Source: Pseudoips prasinana (taxonomy: Eukaryota; Arthropoda; Insecta; Lepidoptera; Nolidae). From it: DNA of 64,000 bases. Shown here piece by piece: positions 54,129 through 63,249 of the stretch. The stretch spans positions 22,716,001 through 22,780,000 of the forward strand of contig OX621238.1 in assembly GCA_951640165.1 (NCBI GenBank), in the 5' to 3' direction. The translations under genes were made by a program, and so were the position numbers. Positions within the stretch are counted from its first letter, which is position 1; every line of letters begins with the position of its first letter. A model generated the notes under the pieces. It worked only from the letters and a program-made list of their open reading frames with translations. It searched no databases and was not told where the DNA came from.

Positions 54129-54530
54129 GCTAGCTAGATGCTTCCACAGATCCGTTAGCGATCGGCGAGGTTAAGCAACTAGGTTCGCGGTCGGGCCATA
54201 GATAGGTGACCACCAAAGTGGTTTAATTTCTAAGCGTCTCAGTGCTTCGGAGGGCACGTTAAGCTGTCGGTGTTGTTTGCAGTCATTAAGCCATGTCAAG
54301 GCGTCTGACATGGCTTAAATTAAATATAATTATTATTATATTTAATCTAATAATAAAATACATAATTAAACCACTTTGGTGGTCACCTATCTATGGCCCG
54401 ACCGCGAGCCTAATTGCTTAACCTCGCCGATCGCAAACGGATCTGTGAGAGCATCTAGCTAGCGTGGGCGGCCTGTAGGTACAACTCTGACACTAGGGTA
54501 ACCACAGCCCATACGAAAAGTAAGTAAGTA
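54129..54530. mobile_element. 5S-derived SINE, copy F, with inverted duplication
   Basis: The head and first body part run forward at 54129-54300. The head recurs inverted at 54364-54463 (100-bp arms, a few mismatches). A second, inner inverted pair TTAAGCCATGTCA / TGACATGGCTTAA is at 54287-54317. The rest of the SINE (GGTACAACTCTGACACTAGG, TAACCAC, AGTAAGTAAGTA) then follows forward at 54464-54530. Confidence 0.85.
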
Positions 54531-55076
54531 TTATAGGCTACGCTAACCGCTTACTACCAAGCGGGGTTATATGTTTATTTATTGAGTTGGTTGTATAAAA
54601 ATACCCATTTTAGATACCGGAAGTTTTTTATTCATTCCACTCGTGAATTTAATTAAAAAGTAAATTATCTTAGCGGCTTAAGCGATGTCCATGATGAAGA
54701 TAGAGGCTATCCGATTAACAAGAGGCTGATTTTTTGTAATATTTTACTGCCTTTGCTTAAAGCTTTGAATACTAAGCAGATACTCTCGTGATTAATTTCT
54801 TTATTCATAATGTGACTACGGGTTAGCTGGAAGGTTAATTCTTTGGTTGAGGCGCGCAAAGTTGGCGTTCAACATGATCATGTTTGCCGAATGACGCCCT
54901 GCTGGACAAAGGTCTCCCCAAAATATCCCCATCATTTGGCAGATGGGTTGATGATCATAGTACTTGAGTATGTTTGGCTGTGTTGAAACCGGTAGTTGAT
55001 GAACCCGCTGGGTCTTCTCAAATGGGTTGCATTGGATCCGGTGGTAGTATTAAAGCGCGACCGTCGCTATACATAC
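54531..55076. other. Mostly unassigned; possible RTE tail relic at 54890-54950
   Basis: GAATGACGCCCTGCTGGACA, AAGGTCTCCCCAAAATATCC resemble a diverged RTE 3' end. The remainder is not recognised. Confidence 0.4.
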
Positions 55077-55084
55077 ACCTGTGA

Positions 55085-55262
55085 AATTATGTCCACTGCT
55101 GGATAAAAGCCTTGCCAAAGAATGTGTTGGCGATTGCAGTTTGATGGTCATAGTTCACAGAAAATTGCTGCTGCCCGCTCTCTGGTGACTATTCCCTCGG
55201 GACGATTTCTACGCTCCCCACGGGGAGAGATGGGGTGATGATATTCTACGTCGTCACCAAAT
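55085..55262 (-). mobile_element. SINE family S3, minus strand
   Basis: TGTCCACTGCTGGATAAAAG, GTTGGCGATTGCAGTTTGAT, GGTCATAGTTCACAGAAAAT, TTTCTACGCTCCCCACGGGG, GATGATATTCTACGTCGTCACC. It matches 37965-38216. Confidence 0.8.
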
Positions 55263-55679
55263 AGCGCACACAAGGCCTGTCATAATAATAATATTCAATT
55301 AATTCCTCAATATAAACAGTACCATTTAGACAAGATGTAGTTAAATATATCTAAAACTTAAGCATGGACAATTGACATATAAAAACCTTAAATAACCAAT
55401 TTGATAATAACTTTACGAAATGCCTATTTAATTAAAGTATTATTATCTTAAATTAAAATGTACTTGATCAAATATAAGTCACAAATAATCTACTTGTACC
55501 TAGAATTAAATATCTATGGTTAATTTGTAATACTATTTACTAGCTGTGCCCCGCGGTTTTACCCGCGTTAAACTTTATAAATTATCACAGCTCCATCCCC
55601 GTAGGTGATAGCGTGATAATAATATATGTACCCTATTCGCTGGGTGCGCGACGGCAGCGCCAACTAGCGGATGAACTTT

Positions 55680-56094
55680 AGGCGGACTCTGAAGTGTCAA
55701 ATAGCGAGTTGTCATTACGAATAGTAAAATACTTATATACATGGTCTGAAATATTCTTGGGACGTAACTAGGACTGCCCTGTTCTTCAGCTTTTTTGCCT
55801 CCAATGAAGTGTGCACTGCAAATTTTGTCATGGGGCTTTGGGTACCACGGCGATCCATCAGCACTGAAATAAACCAACAAATAAATTATAGTCACTTAAC
55901 ATTCTCATACTACATGGATAATTAAACAATAAAGTGTTATTTTATAGGTTAACTTACTTTTTTTTCTTGACGGCTGTTATCCATTTCATTCGTTGTTCTT
56001 GTTTCCAACGTGCTTGTGGAAATTTGCAGAATTTACAAGCACTGTTTACGCCAGTGTTTTTACAGTTATCAACACAGCAGGTATCGTGACCCAT
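55680..56094 (-). CDS. THAP-domain protein fragment, two exons
   Basis: THAP domains are C2CH zinc-dependent DNA-binding folds at the N-termini of several transposases and host regulators. Exon 1 is 56094-55958 (45 codons plus 2 nt): MGHDTCCVDNCKN, CKFCKFPQARWKQEQRMKW. The intron is 55957-55864 (94 nt, GTAAGT...TTTATTTCAG). Exon 2 from 55863 continues in frame: SPWYPKPHDKICSAHFIGGK, SPSYVPRIF. Visible signature residues are C7 and C11, the FP motif, Trp in RMKW, C61-x2-H64 with the following Phe, and VPRIF, whose Pro matches the AVPTIF end of THAP domains. Beyond about 55740 the frame drifts through non-homologous residues and the TIR to a stop at 55575-55577 in Helitron sequence, so the rest of the gene has been lost. 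An alternative is capture of a host THAP gene. Confidence 0.8.
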
Positions 56095-56236
56095 ATTTCT
56101 TTATTTTTAACGAAATACATTAAACAACAACACTCCACTATGTATACGCAATGATGACATCCGCCGCGAGTTCCTTTTTTAGCCACGGCGGGCGCTGCGA
56201 TCGATTCGTCTGTCCCTACTCCCCGTTTTGCACCCA
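56095..56236 (-). promoter_or_regulatory. Upstream region of the THAP exon
   Basis: 142 bp between the TIR and the ATG, with a GC- and CpG-rich part (56160-56235) and an AT-rich leader next to the ATG. This is presumably the transposon promoter. No TATA or initiator motif was confirmed. Confidence 0.35.
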
Positions 56237-56544
56237 GCGAATATGTTGACCCAACCTCTAAGTAATATTCATGCAAAATTTTAAGTAAATCAATGCAGTA
56301 CTTTTTGAGTTTACCCCGGACATACATACAGACAAACTGACAAAAATTCGAAAAACTATATTTTTGGCTTCGATATCGATTGTCGATCACGCCCCAAGTA
56401 TCCTTTTTAAAAATATTCAATGTACAGTTTTGACTATATACGATTTTATTATATTTATAGATGTTACGACTATTAACAAGGGCTTTTTAAAGTCTATCTG
56501 AATAAAAACCGGTTGTATTTACTAATATATTTTTTGTTTTAGTA

Positions 56545-56660
56545 TAATGGGCATAGTTCACAGAGAGATACTGCTGCTCGTTTTCTGGTTGTTATTGCCT
56601 CGGGAGGGCTTCTACGCCCACCGCGAGATGAGATGAGCTGTTGATATTTTTTACCGACAA
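56545..56660 (-). mobile_element. SINE family S3, partial
   Basis: TAATGGGCATAGTTCACAGA, CTTCTACGCCCACCGCGAGA and TGATATTTTTTACC match the second half of 55085-55262. Confidence 0.65.
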
Positions 56661-57147
56661 CCAATTCAAAAACGATCGATGAGGTTAAGTACTAAGGAGT
56701 GGTCTTAATCCTTTAAAATGAAGGTCTATGTCCTCTGGTGCCATAAGCGGGATGCTATAATTACTTTATGACCCGTGTTGTGGGATGACTATTCTGCGGA
56801 TGCACAATTACACGAAATCTTTTGAACTACGTTAAGAATGTAAATATTAAATATTTTTTGGTAAAATTGGATGTGCACGTTTTTTATACTTTAACAAGTT
56901 CTCTGCGTTAGGAGGTCTCATGTATATCTTGCGCATCTTTTAGCCAGTGCGGTGCCTCAAACCGGTGCGACTTGAACCACTACGAGATTAGACAAACTGC
57001 TACACGTAACACTACCCATACGAGAAAGAAAATGTAATATTGACATAAACAAGTTTAGTTATTTCGTGTTATATAAATCCGTACAAAGAAAAAAAAATTA
57101 ATAGCAAGGATTTTGTAAAGATGGAATTCACGAACACAAAGCTGACC
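56661..57147. other. Stretch with nothing recognised
   Basis: No feature supported. Confidence 0.5.
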
Positions 57148-57250
57148 TTCAACATCATCATCATATCAGCCAAGAAAGACGCCTACTGCTGGACATAGGA
57201 CTCCCCCAAAGATCTCCACAATTGCCGGTCTTGCGCTATCGGCATCTAGA
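57148..57250 (-). mobile_element. RTE LINE 3' terminus, minus strand
   Basis: CATCATCATCATATCAGCCA, CTACTGCTGGACATAGGA, CCCCCAAAGATCTCCACAAT, TGCCGGTCTTGCGCTATCGG. It is 5'-truncated after about 100 bp. Confidence 0.85.
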
Positions 57251-57272
57251 CCAAGCTGACCTTAACCAAATC

Positions 57273-57600
57273 TTCTATACATATAATAAAATCGTAGGAA
57301 ACCCAAAACTGTAAATTGAATATTTAAAAATAATTATACTTGGGGCGTGATCTACAATCGATATCGAAGCTAAAAATAAAGTTTTTAGAATTTTTGTCTG
57401 TGTGTCTGTTTGTCTGTATGTATGTCCGGGCTAAACTCAAAAGTAGGTACTGCATGGATTTACTTCAAATTTTGCATGAATATTACTAAGAGGTCGGGTC
57501 AACATATAGGCTACATATTATCACGCTATCACTTACGGGGGGAGGAACTATGATAATTTATAAAATTTAACGCGGGTAAAACCGCGGGGCACAGCTAGTA
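57273..57600 (+). mobile_element. Helitron-like element, family H5, plus strand
   Basis: TCTATACATATAATAAAATC at the 5' end (TC start) and AACGCGGGTAAAACCGCGGG, GCACAG, CTAGT at the 3' end. GCGGGTAAAACCGC forms the terminal hairpin. It lies close to 55539-56462 in the opposite orientation. Confidence 0.8.
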
Positions 57601-57844
57601 TAAAATAAAAAGGAAACCCTAGTTTGACATGAAATAATATTAATTAAAAAGAAAAGCATTTATTTCAGCACCAATTCGACGCATAAATATTACCGAGTAA
57701 CATTATTGAAAATAAAATACAAATATATAATAATGTAAGAAAGGAATTCATGGGTACCGTTCGTTTTAGTGTCTAATTACGTACTCTCTAATCTTAGCGT
57801 GAAATTGGTATTTGGAGAGAGATTTTTATGAATATAGCTCATAT
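57601..57844. other. AT-rich stretch, nothing recognised
   Basis: No feature supported. Confidence 0.5.
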
Positions 57845-57912
57845 ATCCGAATAACACATAGACTATATTTTAGAAAGTTAAACGCAGGTAAAACCGCAGG
57901 GTACAGCTAGTT
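57845..57912 (+). mobile_element. Helitron-like 3' terminus only (H3/H5 type)
   Basis: AACACATAGACTATATTTTA, GAAAGTTAAACGCAGGTAAA, ACCGCAGGGTACAG, CTAGT. The 5' part does not match other copies. Confidence 0.65.
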
Positions 57913-58276
57913 AATAATATTCTTCGAAATACATTCAAATTTTGCGTATACGTTTTTTACCATGATGAATCTCATAGTATTGGCTGGCTTGCGAAGTAAC
58001 ACCAATTTAACCTAACTTGAATACAATATAGAGACTCCAGAGTAAAGCACATAGTTTTACCGATACAATGAGAATGCCGGAACGGTATTACAAATGTTCA
58101 TTGGAACGCATACCATGCATTTTGGAAGATCCTCTTCGCTTCGCCAATAGAAGTCGGACGCATCGATTTCACCTCCCCTAATACTCAATTGGCTTCCGAC
58201 GTAAACCTTGAAATTCTTACGCCTATATGTACAGTCAACAAAGAGAACTCTTCATCGGAACAATGTCCTACTTCCT
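57913..58276. other. Stretch with nothing recognised
   Basis: No feature supported. Confidence 0.45.
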
Positions 58277-58485
58277 ACTAATATTATAAATACGAAAGTA
58301 TGTGAGTATGGATGTTGCTTTGTATGTGTATTGATGCTCTTTCACGCAAAAGCTACGGAACGGATTTTGATGAAACATTGTAGTAATATGGTTTATATAC
58401 AGACAGACAGACAGACAGGCAGACAGACATGACGAATCTATAAGGGTTCCATTTTTTGCCATTTGGCTACGGAACCCTAAAAAAC
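58277..58485 (+). mobile_element. Helitron-like element, family H7, 5' half
   Basis: CTACTAATATTATAAATACG, AAAGTATGTGAGTATGGATG, a (CAGA)n run at 58400-58428, and GGCTACGGAACCCTAAAAAA. The 3' CTAG end was not found. Confidence 0.6.
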
Positions 58486-58806
58486 GTTGCTGTTGTAACT
58501 GAAACATACATGTAATGTTGATTGTGGATATGCTATTGTATTAAACGGATGTGACATATTTGACACAAACAAAAAATTTAAAAATATAAAAAAAAAACAG
58601 TGCTACTGTTCGATTTTCATTTACGGAGGCTAATCAAAAATCACATCATAGAAATCATAGATAAAATTAGTCATATTATTTATTAAAATATAATAATTAA
58701 TTGGACTAAGCTTGACCATAACCATGTGACACTGTGTGGATTGAACCATTGAACCCAATAACCAGGTCTAATTATTATTATAAAATAATCGACTAATAAG
58801 GACTGG
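58486..58806. other. Short stretch, nothing recognised
   Basis: No feature supported. Confidence 0.5.
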
Positions 58807-59688
58807 TGTGTTCGTTGCCGAACACTAATATGCGTTACATATTTTTAGTCTATGGCACGAGTGGATCAGTCCATTGTTTTCTATTGTATTTCTATATCAA
58901 AAAGAACAACTTTATTTATTATGACTCCAATTAGACAAACCACATTGATATCGGTCCATCCTTTTTGGAGCTACGATGACATATACAACATGTAACGTAA
59001 TTAACGCACACCCTCAGACACCCCAATTAGAATATTATGTTGTAATCATAATACATACACTGAATTTTTAATTTAACATGTATATGCATTGTTATTTACT
59101 AAATTAGTTTCTTGGAATAAGGTTTATTTTTCTTTATTTTGTATGGAATGATGGATTTTTTATGAATACAAATAAAACTGCAATTTTAAAAGTCTTTTAT
59201 TTGCCTTATGGTCCATTTCAATTTATTTTGACTGTATAGGGTTAATATGACAATAATTTCTGTAGTTTTAATTATATTGAAAAAAAAATACCTATATTAA
59301 AAATGATATAAATCGATTCAGTAAACGATTCCGAACAAACTATTTTCAGGATGTGCGTTAATTAAGTTACATGTTGTATAGGCTTCAAAATTATTAGATA
59401 CGCTCCTTTTATCGGATTTTTTCTAATTTATGAGATGAACTCATGTACTTTTATATGTAGTTATGTGACTCTGTGTCGTTAAGGGTTTAAAAAAACAATT
59501 CACGGACATGCGGTACTATGAGGCTGAGGACTATATGTTCTGTGTGGGGATCGAACCCGAACATGTGGGTGCCGAGCGAGGGCGCCTATCTTTACCCCTG
59601 CCCAGTAACTGCAGTAGCATGTTAAAACAAGGAAGTAAGAGGGGTAGGGCACAGCGTTCATTCTCTTAAAGAGCAGCCCGACTGGGGA
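58807..59688 (+). repeat. Duplicated segment, copy 1 (contains a MITE)
   Basis: 58807-58985 and 59377-59688 align with 61168-61343 and 61344-61663. Matching blocks include AATATGCGTTACATATTTTT, GATATCGGTCCATCCTTTTT, TTCACGGACATGCGGTAC and GAGCAGCCCGACTGGGGA. Near 59540-59610 it includes a tRNA-like B box in reverse (GGGGATCGAACCCGAACATG). Confidence 0.85.
58986..59376. mobile_element. 391-bp MITE, TA target duplication
   Basis: The ends CAACATGTAACGTAATTAAC and its near-perfect inverse at the right form ~29-bp terminal repeats with two mismatches. TA lies on both sides (58984-58985, 59377-59378). The related segment at 61343 lacks it, giving an empty-site comparison. It is a Tc1/mariner-type non-autonomous element. 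Confidence 0.88.
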
Positions 59689-60203
59689 TATTGGAAACAA
59701 TTTGAGCGATATCTTGCCCCCGCGGACCTATTCGAAAAAGGACATCGTTTGCGAGAAATATGAATAGCTATCACTTATTCCAACTTTGTATTTAATGTAC
59801 TAGTACTTTGAGGTCTATATGTTTCTGATTGTGCGTTAGATTTTGGTCTACCAAACATGAATGTTTCTCATTCTAAAATGGTTATAAAACTAAGTAGTTA
59901 TTGTTTGATGTGCGTTAATTTAGCTTTTTGACGGAAACTAAGGGCAACGTTAGAATCTGTCTATTGATGGATGAGTTTGGTGTAGTTAAAAATACCGTGT
60001 GATTATGCCATAATAAATTCCTTGTGCTAGATAAATGGATATAGTACAGTTTATTGCACCAGGAAATACAATACATGATCTGAAAATCAGCAAATACAGG
60101 TCCCGACAACCTTTGGGTGGACAAGGAAGAAATAAGATAGAAAAGGCGGTAGTTGTACGGGGACTATGGTGTGTATCAATTAATGTTGAAAGTTATGTAG
60201 GTA
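59689..60203. other. Stretch with nothing recognised
   Basis: GATGTGCGTTAATTTAG at about 59908 resembles the MITE end at 59351 but has no partner. Confidence 0.45.
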
Positions 60204-60340
60204 CGTATGTTCAAGCACATCAAGCTACTCCAATCTGTCAAATTTCTCCAATTGAAAGTGAACCTTATGCTTTTGTGATAAAGTTGAAAATCTATAAAAG
60301 AAATTTGACAGATTGGGGTAGCGGGATGTGCTGGCGTCTG
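60204..60340. mobile_element. MITE family M2, complete but with a changed left end
   Basis: AGCACATCAAGCTACTCCAA ... AGATTGGGGTAGCGGGATGT, GCTGGCGTCTG, TA. The outermost left bases are mutated (CGTATGTTC). Confidence 0.8.
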
Positions 60341-61104
60341 TACATAAACATAACCTACTTATATTTGTACAAATATTGATAATTTCATACTATACATACA
60401 TAGTATAATAAATATGTTTAATTTGGAGTTATGAAGAAAGAGGTCACAAAAAGAAGTTAAGGGATAAGAAGAGACGTGTTAAAGATATTTAAAGCGATTA
60501 AAAGTTGTTTTTTTAAGGAAATTTTGAGAAAAGTCATGGTTTGTGCACGTCTTAGTTCTTTTTATTTGACACAAAAATCATTGCTATATTTGCAGTTTAG
60601 TCAGAACAAATACAGTGTGTGTCAATAACTTTGTCTTTTAAGCAGACGATTTATAAACTCCATTGCCAGCATTATACTTATGAAGTAAAATGGCAAAGAT
60701 TAACCCTTATTTTTAAAAGACTGGGTGTTATGAAATATTGTGGTTTGGTTTAACTTTTCATTTAACCTTTATTTTTTCCTTGCCATCCTAAAACAACAAG
60801 TTTACGCAGGCTGGAATCATCAACTGTGGCGAGGAGGTACAGCGTCTTGTTTATTTATATGATTGCTGCGTTCATTTCAGCTTTCAAGAAAACCACTTTA
60901 TTTTTGTTGACATAAGTTTATATATAACCTACTCTTACAAACGAGGCTTGTTGTTAGCTTGAAAACTGTCACTGGTTGTTTGTGGTCGTTAGTTTGTGGT
61001 ACATCTTAGCTCGCAAAAGGATAGATTGATATCAATTCATCGCCTGAAATTACCATGTAACAACGAACGACGTATTAGTCATAAAACACAAGTTTAACTT
61101 GCCA
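60341..61104. other. AT-rich stretch, nothing recognised
   Basis: No feature supported. Confidence 0.5.
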
Positions 61105-61167
61105 CATCGTGTTCCGGGTTCTATTCCTGCACTGGACAAGTATTTTGTGACCCATAATTAGATGTTC
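61105..61167 (+). mobile_element. tRNA-derived SINE fragment
   Basis: TTCCGGGTTCTATTCCTGCA (B box with one change), then TATTTTGTGACCCATAATTA and GATGTTCCTG as in 36008-36065. It is cut by the duplicated segment. Confidence 0.6.
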
Positions 61168-61663
61168 CTGTTTGTTGCCGAGTACTAATATGCGTTACAT
61201 ATTTTTAGTCTACGGCACGAGTGGATCAGTCCATTGTTTTCTATTGTATTTCTAAGCCAAAAAGAACAACTTTATTTATTATGACTCCAATTAGATAAAC
61301 CACATTGATATCGGTCCATCCTTTTTGGAGCTACGATGACATATATAGACCCGGTTTTCATAATTATTAGATACGCTTTTTTTATCGGATTTTTTTAATT
61401 TATGAGATGATCTCATGTACTTTTATATGTACTCATGTAACTCTGTATCGTTAAGGGTTTAAAAAATCAATTCACGGACATGCGGTACAAAGGAGCTGAG
61501 GACAACTATATGTTCTGGGTGTTGATCGAACCCAAACATGTGGGTGCCGAGCGAGGGCGCCTATCTTTATCCCTGCTCAGTAAGTGCAGTAGCATGTTAA
61601 AACAAGGAAGTAAGAGGGGTAGGGCACAGCGTTCATTCTCTCAAAGAGCAGCCCGACTGGGGA
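61168..61663 (+). repeat. Duplicated segment, copy 2 (no MITE)
   Basis: Collinear with 58807-59688 except for the missing 391-bp MITE and a small difference at the junction (ATATATAGACCCGG). It continues without a break into the L-tail sequence, which copy 1 lacks. Confidence 0.85.
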
Positions 61664-61911
61664 AGTACCTCCACCTTACAGAAGACATACTTTAATAATA
61701 ACATTAATTACTTTAGTGTTGTGTTTCTGCGTGTGAGTAAGGTCGCCAGAGCTCATTGGGGTGGGGGGAAGGGTCAGCAACATTTGTTTGCTGACTCTTA
61801 AAGGCCGGCAATGCACCCGTGACACCTCTGGTGTTGCGAGTGTACATGGGCGGCGGTGATCACTTACCATCAGGTGACCCGCTTGCTCGTTTGTCGCCCT
61901 ATGCCATAAAA
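61600..61911 (+). mobile_element. L-tail family repeat, best copy
   Basis: AGAGCAGCCCGACTGGGGAA, GTACCTCCACCTTACAGAAG, GTTTCTGCGTGTGAGTAAGG, CTTAAAGGCCGGCAATGCAC, GTACATGGGCGGCGGTGATC, ACTTACCATCAGGTGACC, ending TATGCCATAAAAAAAG. The final ~120 bp match 7450-7560. Confidence 0.8.
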
Positions 61912-63249
61912 AAAGCAAGGGACTTTACAAGCACTTAAGCTGTTTGGCAAGTAGTGCACCTCTAGTTCACCATCTGATAGATTTACTTCCATACTTTTAT
62001 ACTCCTAGTGAGTGACATAAAGTTCTGCTCTAGTTTACTTATTGATTAATGGCCAGTGTTAAATTTTCCTGCTTGTTCTTCGGTTGTTCGTAATGTAAGT
62101 AATGCCGCTTATTGGATGTCTAGAGTGGGGTGGTGCGGCCCGCGGCGCGTGCGACTGGCGGCCGGCCCACCCTCATTAATTCTCTCTCGGCCAGCACACA
62201 ATTCGGCCTGCGCTGTGTGAGAATGACAGCACTCGTTAGTTATCCACCCGTTTGTTATGTTGTTATGACTCCAACACTATCTACTACCGTTGATAGTGTA
62301 ATTTACGAGTTATTGCTGGTGCCTCGTTTCTATTACAAGCCGGATTATAACAAGGTTAGCCCGAGACGGCTTCCTCGTAACGAATGTTGCAAGGAGTAAT
62401 AAAACTAAACATAAAGTAAGTACAAACTGGGTGTTCACGAACACGTTAAAGCTTAACGATGCTATCCGCTGGAAGTGTTATTTGAACCGTCTACTCGGAG
62501 ATGTAGAGTGCGACGGGAGCCGGACTGCCTCAGAGTTCACTACCCGCACGTCATACAACCACACAAGTACGTAACTACCAGAGGGAATGTAGAAGAAACA
62601 TATCAACTAGGGTATGAAAGAATAACACTATAATTATTATATTGTAAAAGTTGTGTCTCTTACGGCGTAAAACTAATTCACTGACGGATATTTTCACATT
62701 ATTTTTGGTTTGTCTCTCGTTGACCGGTTTATTTGACTCACTAGCTGTATCGTTGTCCATCACAATCAAGTGAATAAAACATTTAGGATCACTTGCACAA
62801 ATGAGTAAGAATGCCACACATTCAGCTGATGCGAGCCATGGGTGCCATTATATTGCGACATTCGACAGATGGACGAAAAAATTTAACATGTAAAAAATAA
62901 AGCATAAAAAGTAATTGACGGACCCAAAAGAAACCAAAATATATATCTATTAAAATATGGTACCGTGTATGTGAAAAAAAACCAAGTATATATCGCAGCT
63001 ATCTTTCTGCGGGAGAATTTAATAATGTGGTACAACAACACTGCACGTTAGCACGTCATGTCGTGTCATTAGTTGCACATGTGACACTGAGTTTTAACTA
63101 TGAAAGTGGTCCTACACTGTGTAAGCACATGTATTGTGTATGAACACTTTACATTCGAAACGAAGTATAAGAACAAAGATAACATTATTTGTTTTTCAAG
63201 CTTTATACATATACCAAGGTTGATCTTATTAAGGTATTAAACAGGTTAT
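61912..63249. other. Unassigned, with a CpG-rich patch at 62125-62590
   Basis: 62125-62215 is rich in CG dinucleotides (GGCCCGCGGCGCGTGCGACT), and 62400-62580 keeps higher GC than the flanks. AAAGTAAGTAC at 62414 resembles a splice donor. A frame at 62130-62399 has no recognised domain. A host promoter or first exon is possible but unproven. Confidence 0.3.

Larger units (their letters stand above)
55637..56240 (-). mobile_element. 604-bp TIR element encoding a THAP domain (ISL2EU-like?)
   Basis: The terminal inverted repeat TCGCTGGGTGC is exact at both ends, and AT is duplicated at 55635-55636 and 56241-56242 relative to uninterrupted H5 copies. It carries the first two exons of a THAP-domain gene. 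THAP plus a 2-bp AT duplication fits the ISL2EU branch of the PIF/Harbinger-related DNA transposons; this assignment is an inference. The catalytic part is missing, so it is an internally deleted copy. Confidence 0.65.
55539..56462 (-). mobile_element. Helitron-like element, family H5, carrying a TIR insertion
   Basis: The outer parts (55539-55636 and 56241-56462) are collinear with 36814-37136 and 57273-57600. Between them, at the point where those copies read CTATATGTTGACC, sits a 604-bp insertion. Confidence 0.8.

Noticed and set aside
54140..54300. Ribozyme or structured RNA gene at the fold-back
   Set aside because: The fold is fully explained by an inverted duplicate of the SINE head.
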